The position numbers and the translations under genes are program-made. Below are positions 60,594 through 64,000 of a stretch of 64,000 nucleotides of DNA, one piece after another. The notes beneath the pieces are model-generated. The model was not told the DNA's origin. It saw only the letters and a list, made by a program, of their open reading frames with translations, and did no database searches. Source of the DNA: an uncultured Oscillospiraceae bacterium (GTDB lineage Bacteria; Bacillota; Clostridia; Oscillospirales; Ruminococcaceae); the NCBI GenBank assembly GCA_904384225.1, contig CAJFJV010000002.1, positions 42,131-106,130 of the forward strand. Reading direction: 5' to 3'. How positions within the stretch are numbered: position 1 is the stretch's first letter; the number at the start of each line of letters is the position of its first letter.

Positions 60594-62332
60594 TCTTACA
60601 AGCGCTGACGCAGTACTACCAGACCATGGAGCAGGCAGGGAAGATTGCGGCCCCCGGCTGGGGGCCGGTGAAGGTGTCCTTTGCCCTGTATCTTGGGGCC
60701 AACGGGGCGTTGGAGCGGATCGTCTCTGTCCAGACGGAGCAGATCCGGGGAAAAAAGACGGTTTTGGCACCTCAGGTAATGAACCTTCCCGCCCCGGTAA
60801 AACGGACGGTAGGAGTGGCTGCCAATTTCCTGTGCGACAATTCCGGCTATCTGCTGGGAATTGATGACAAAGGAAAGCCTAAGCGGACGATGGAATGCTT
60901 CTCTGCCTGCAAGGCCCTCCACGAAAAACTGCTCGAGGGAGTGGACGCTCCTGCGGCCCAGGCGGTTCTGGCCTTTTTCCGGACATGGGAGCCTAAGAAG
61001 GCTCGGGAGCATCCGGCGCTGGCAGAGCACATAGACGACATTCTTGCGGGCGGCAATCTGGTCTTCCGCACAAAGGAAGGCTATGTCCATGAAAATCCGG
61101 CGGTTCGGCAGGCGTGGGAGACCTACTACAGCAGCGCCGGGGACGGCCCGCGGGGCATCTGCCTGATCACCGGGGAGGAGGGGCCTGTGGAAAGCGTCCA
61201 CCCGGCCATTAAAAATGTGACCGGCGCCCAGTCCAGCGGCGCCGCCCTCGTGTCTTTCAACGCCCCTGCCTTTTGCTCTTACGGTAAAGAGCAAAACCTG
61301 AACGCCCCCACCGGGAAGTACGCCGCCTTTGCCTATACCGCCGCTCTCAACCACCTTCTTGCCGACCGGGATCATGTATACCGGGTGGGCGACACCACGG
61401 TGGTGTGCTGGGCCAGAGGAGGCGGGGACGCCTACGTTTCTTTTTTCGGCGACATTGCCTTCGGCGCCCCCACATCGTACACCGTTTCCGATTTGCAGAA
61501 GATGGTGAAGGATCTTTGCAGCGGCAATCGTGTAAACTTTGACGATGAGTCGTTGGATCCCAAGATGGACTTTTACATCTTGGGGATATCCCCCAACGCC
61601 GCCCGGCTGTCCGTACGGTTCTTCCTGAAAAACACCTTCGGCGGCTTTCTGAAGAACGTCCATGCGCATTATGACCGTCTGGAGATCGTCAGGCCCGCCT
61701 ATGACGGTTTTGAAGCCCTTCCTCTGTGGAAGCTGCTCAGTGAGACGGTAAATCAGAATTCCCGGGACAAGTCTCCATCCCCCCAGTTGGCCGGTGATGT
61801 CCTTCGGGCAGTTCTTACCGACACCCGCTATCCCGCAACCCTGCTCAACGGTGTTATCCTCCGTATACGGGCGGAGAGGGAGATCACCCGGGGGCGGGCA
61901 GCCATACTGAAAGCCTACTACCTGAAAAATCCACATCCTGATGTTCCAAAGGAGGTTTTGCAAGTGTCCCTCAACGAATCCAGTACCAGCATCCCATACA
62001 ACATCGGCCGGCTGTTCTCCGTATTGGAGGCTATCCAGGAATCGGCCAATCCAGGCATCAACGCCACCATCAAGGACAAGTATTTTAACTCCGCCTCCAC
62101 TACCCCTGCAGTGGTTTTCCCCACCCTGATCGAGCTGGCCCAGAAGCATCTGAAAAAGCTGAGCGGCTCCAACCGGGGATTGGCTATCACTTACAATAAG
62201 CAGTTTACAGAGCTGATGGGCAAGCTGGGAACCGAATTCCCTGCCCGCATGAATATAGGACAGAAGGGTTCATTTCAGCTGGGCTACTACCATCAGACCC
62301 AGGCCCGCTATCAAAAAAAGGAGGAGAATTAA
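60590..62332 (+). CDS. cas8c: Cas8c (Csd1), large Cascade subunit
   Basis: 580 residues. Starts MILQALTQYYQTM; includes GKKTVLAPQVMNLPAPVKRT, DNSGYLLGID and the C-terminal helical part that is also made separately as Cas11c. Recognises the PAM and holds the non-target strand. ATG overlaps the cas5c stop (ATGA). Confidence 0.93.
   Translation: MILQALTQYYQTMEQAGKIAAPGWGPVKVSFALYLGANGALERIVSVQTEQIRGKKTVLAPQVMNLPAPVKRTVGVAANFLCDNSGYLLGIDDKGKPKRTMECFSACKALHEKLLEGVDAPAAQAVLAFFRTWEPKKAREHPALAEHIDDILAGGNLVFRTKEGYVHENPAVRQAWETYYSSAGDGPRGICLITGEEGPVESVHPAIKNVTGAQSSGAALVSFNAPAFCSYGKEQNLNAPTGKYAAFAYTAALNHLLADRDHVYRVGDTTVVCWARGGGDAYVSFFGDIAFGAPTSYTVSDLQKMVKDLCSGNRVNFDDESLDPKMDFYILGISPNAARLSVRFFLKNTFGGFLKNVHAHYDRLEIVRPAYDGFEALPLWKLLSETVNQNSRDKSPSPQLAGDVLRAVLTDTRYPATLLNGVILRIRAEREITRGRAAILKAYYLKNPHPDVPKEVLQVSLNESSTSIPYNIGRLFSVLEAIQESANPGINATIKDKYFNSASTTPAVVFPTLIELAQKHLKKLSGSNRGLAITYNKQFTELMGKLGTEFPARMNIGQKGSFQLGYYHQTQARYQKKEEN
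61964..62332 (+). CDS. cas11c: Cas11c small subunit from an internal start in cas8c
   Basis: GTG 61964, in frame with cas8c, lies eight bases after a perfect AAAGGAGG (61948-61955). It would give a 122-residue helical protein (MSLNESSTSIPYNIGRLF..). Type I-C systems are known to make Cas11c this way. The strong internal ribosome site in coding sequence is the direct evidence. Confidence 0.75.
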   Translation: MSLNESSTSIPYNIGRLFSVLEAIQESANPGINATIKDKYFNSASTTPAVVFPTLIELAQKHLKKLSGSNRGLAITYNKQFTELMGKLGTEFPARMNIGQKGSFQLGYYHQTQARYQKKEEN

Positions 62333-62333
62333 C

Positions 62334-63227
62334 ATGTCTGAGCCTATTAAAAACCGCTATGAATTCATCATCCTCTTCGATGTGGAGAACGGCAACCCCA
62401 ACGGCGACCCCGATATGGGCAACATGCCCCGAGTGGATCCGGAGACCAACTTGGGCTTGGTCACCGACGTGTGCCTGAAACGAAAAATCAGAAATTACAT
62501 AGAGACCGTCAAAGAGGATTCCACCGGCTACCGCATTTATGTGAAAGACGGGGTGCCCCTTAACCGCAGTGACGCCGAGGCTTACGCCGCCCTGGAGGTG
62601 GAGGAGAAGTCCATTAAGGAAAAGAAAAAGGCTGACCCCGATTTGGATCGGAAGATCCGGGATTGGATGTGTGCCAATTTTTATGATATCCGCGCCTTCG
62701 GCGCAGTGATGACCACCTTTGTGAAGGACGCTCTCAATTGCGGGCAGGTGCGGGGGCCGGTGCAGCTTGGCTTCGCGCGGAGTGTGGAACCTGTGATCTC
62801 TCAGGAAGTCACCATCACCCGGATTGCCATCACCACTGAGGCGGACGCCGAGCGCAAAAACACGGAAATGGGCCGCAAATATATCGTCCCCTACGGCCTC
62901 TACCGCTGTGAGGGGTATGTCTCCGCCAATTTAGCCCGTAAAACCACCGGCTTCTCCCAGGATGACTTAGAACTGCTGTGGCAGGCCATCCTGAATATGT
63001 TTGAGTATGACCGCTCCGCCGCCCGGGGTAAGATGGCCGTCCGGGAACTGATCGTTTTCCAACACAACAGCGAATTAGGCTGTGCCCCTGCATGGAAGCT
63101 TTTCGAAGCGGTGAAGGTGGAGCGAGTCACCAATCCCGACGATCCCGCCCGCTCTTATCAGGATTACGCCGTTACAGTGGACGAAGCTGCTCTCCCTGCC
63201 GGCGTCACCTGCATCCGGATGTCGTAA
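62334..63227 (+). CDS. cas7c: Cas7c (Csd2), Cascade backbone subunit
   Basis: 297 residues. FIILFDVENGNPNGDPDMGNMPRVD is the Csd2 N-terminal signature; NFYDIRAFGAVM and RGPVQLGFARSVEPV follow. Several copies coat the crRNA. AAGGAGGAG before ATG, one base after cas8c. Confidence 0.95.
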   Translation: MSEPIKNRYEFIILFDVENGNPNGDPDMGNMPRVDPETNLGLVTDVCLKRKIRNYIETVKEDSTGYRIYVKDGVPLNRSDAEAYAALEVEEKSIKEKKKADPDLDRKIRDWMCANFYDIRAFGAVMTTFVKDALNCGQVRGPVQLGFARSVEPVISQEVTITRIAITTEADAERKNTEMGRKYIVPYGLYRCEGYVSANLARKTTGFSQDDLELLWQAILNMFEYDRSAARGKMAVRELIVFQHNSELGCAPAWKLFEAVKVERVTNPDDPARSYQDYAVTVDEAALPAGVTCIRMS

Positions 63228-63500
63228 TCTTTTGTGAGAATGCGGTTCTCCTCTTTTCGGCCTCCGGCACTTCGATTATCAGCAGGCTTATCTGCCGCTT
63301 CCCTAATGATCTTCTGCGTGCGAAGGGGAAGCAATCAGAAAACGGGCCGGGAGGTTCGCACCGGAAAGCAGAACTGTTTCTCATCAGATTACAGTTTGTT
63401 TTTCTAAATTTTCTTGAATTTACTCTTAACTCTTGCTTTTTGAGAGAAAGACTTGTATACTTTAGCCAAACATCTTCGTCTTATTTTGTAGATGTTTGCC
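63228..63500 (+). promoter_or_regulatory. CRISPR leader
   Basis: A+T-rich 273 bases between cas7c and the first repeat, without a gene. Contains TTGCTT-17-TATACT at 63433-63461, the same boxes as the cas5c promoter, 40 bases before the first repeat. This also marks the leader-proximal end of the array. Confidence 0.8.
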
Positions 63501-63998
63501 GTCGCCCCTCGCAGAGGGGCGTGGATTGAAATGCACAGGATGTAGACGTAGACGGTGAATCCATCTGGTCGCCCCTCGCAGAGGGGCGTGGATTGAAATC
63601 TCGCCACGGTCACAAGCCGTGCAATCCTGCTGGGAGTCGCCCCTCGCAGAGGGGCGTGGATTGAAATCACCACCTGCCGATCCTTAAACTAATACTTTTA
63701 TGTCGCCCCTCGCAGAGGGGCGTGGATTGAAATCGATCCTGCAATATGCTTTTCATGCGCCCGCCTGCGTCGCCCCTCGCAGAGGGGCGTGGATTGAAAT
63801 GAGTCGGCACAGAAACTGATCGAATCCTATCTGGTCGCCCCTCGCAGAGGGGCGTGGATTGAAATCATGAAAGAAGATAATGTCACGGATGAAACAATAG
63901 TCGCCCCTCGCAGAGGGGCGTGGATTGAAATCGCATGGATCACCTGTTTTTTCACCTTCGGCTTGCGTCGCCCCTCGCAGAGGGGCGTGGATTGAAAT
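63501..63998 (+). CRISPR. Type I-C CRISPR array, eight repeats in the window and continuing
   Basis: 32-bp repeats, identical in all eight copies, at 63501, 63568, 63636, 63702, 63769, 63834, 63900 and 63967. Each starts GTCGCCCCTC, has an 8-bp hairpin (CGCCCCTC-GCA-GAGGGGCG) and ends GTGGATTGAAAT. Spacers are 33-36 bases and all different. The array runs past the right edge, so the total size is unknown. Confidence 0.98.
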
Positions 63999-64000
63999 TT

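Noticed and set aside
63092..63529. 145-codon frame across the CRISPR leader
   Set aside because: It overlaps cas7c and the first repeat; no ribosome site.
1..64000. tRNA genes
   Set aside because: I saw no cloverleaf with GTTCRAAT-type T arm and matching acceptor stem; a tRNA scan would settle this.

Overview
The window looks like a spore-forming, carbohydrate-degrading member of the Clostridia, most likely a gut species. This rests on strong sigma-A-type promoters (TTGACA/TATAAT), AGGAGG ribosome sites, GTG and TTG starts, a class A RNase P RNA, split sigK, spoVAC, and several glycoside hydrolases. I cannot name a genus.

Layout. 1-14.8 kb is ordinary chromosome: the end of a GH127 arabinofuranosidase, nadB-nadC, a probable small RNA, asnB, a MATE exporter, a Nudix/hydrolase/phosphoesterase/DUF3784 operon, an FAD-dependent oxidoreductase with a 96-residue partner gene, an IS3-family insertion (12442-13708) lying inside a terminator, pduL, and a mazF with no visible antitoxin.

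15.09-31.37 kb is the most notable region. sigK, the late mother-cell sigma factor gene, is cut into a 5' part (15088-15418) and a 3' part (31008-31372) by a 15,589-bp element. The element is bounded by a shared AAATG core and carries a large serine recombinase at its right edge. Joining the two halves at the core restores an uninterrupted 231-codon pro-sigma-K reading frame. This is a skin-like element, as known from Bacillus subtilis and Clostridioides difficile, but with its own cargo: an XRE regulator, a DUF927 ATPase, a Mor-type regulator, two paralogous membrane-anchored proteins, a SHOCT membrane protein, a 987-residue protein with four ~149-residue repeats, and small genes typical of conjugative elements.

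31.5-42 kb holds a cytidylate-kinase-like protein, a comEC with a degenerate C-terminal domain, a four-gene ECF sigma operon, a creatininase-family enzyme, a polysaccharide deacetylase, a TnpV-like gene, a radical SAM/aldo-keto reductase/zinc-ribbon cluster and rnpB. 42-45.4 kb is rnhA followed by the sulfur-transfer operon iscS-iscU-mnmA. 45.6-52.6 kb is a tightly packed operon (receiver-like protein, SDR, GH30, HAD phosphatase, GH31, M32 peptidase). 52.8-56.3 kb is a GH116 glycosidase plus LacI regulator operon with two palindromic operators over a near-consensus promoter.

56.5-64 kb holds a lone spoVAC and a type I-C CRISPR-Cas system: cas3 in one unit; cas5c, cas8c (with an internal cas11c start) and cas7c in another; then a leader and an array of at least eight 32-bp repeats running off the window. 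No cas4, cas1 or cas2 lies between cas7c and the array.
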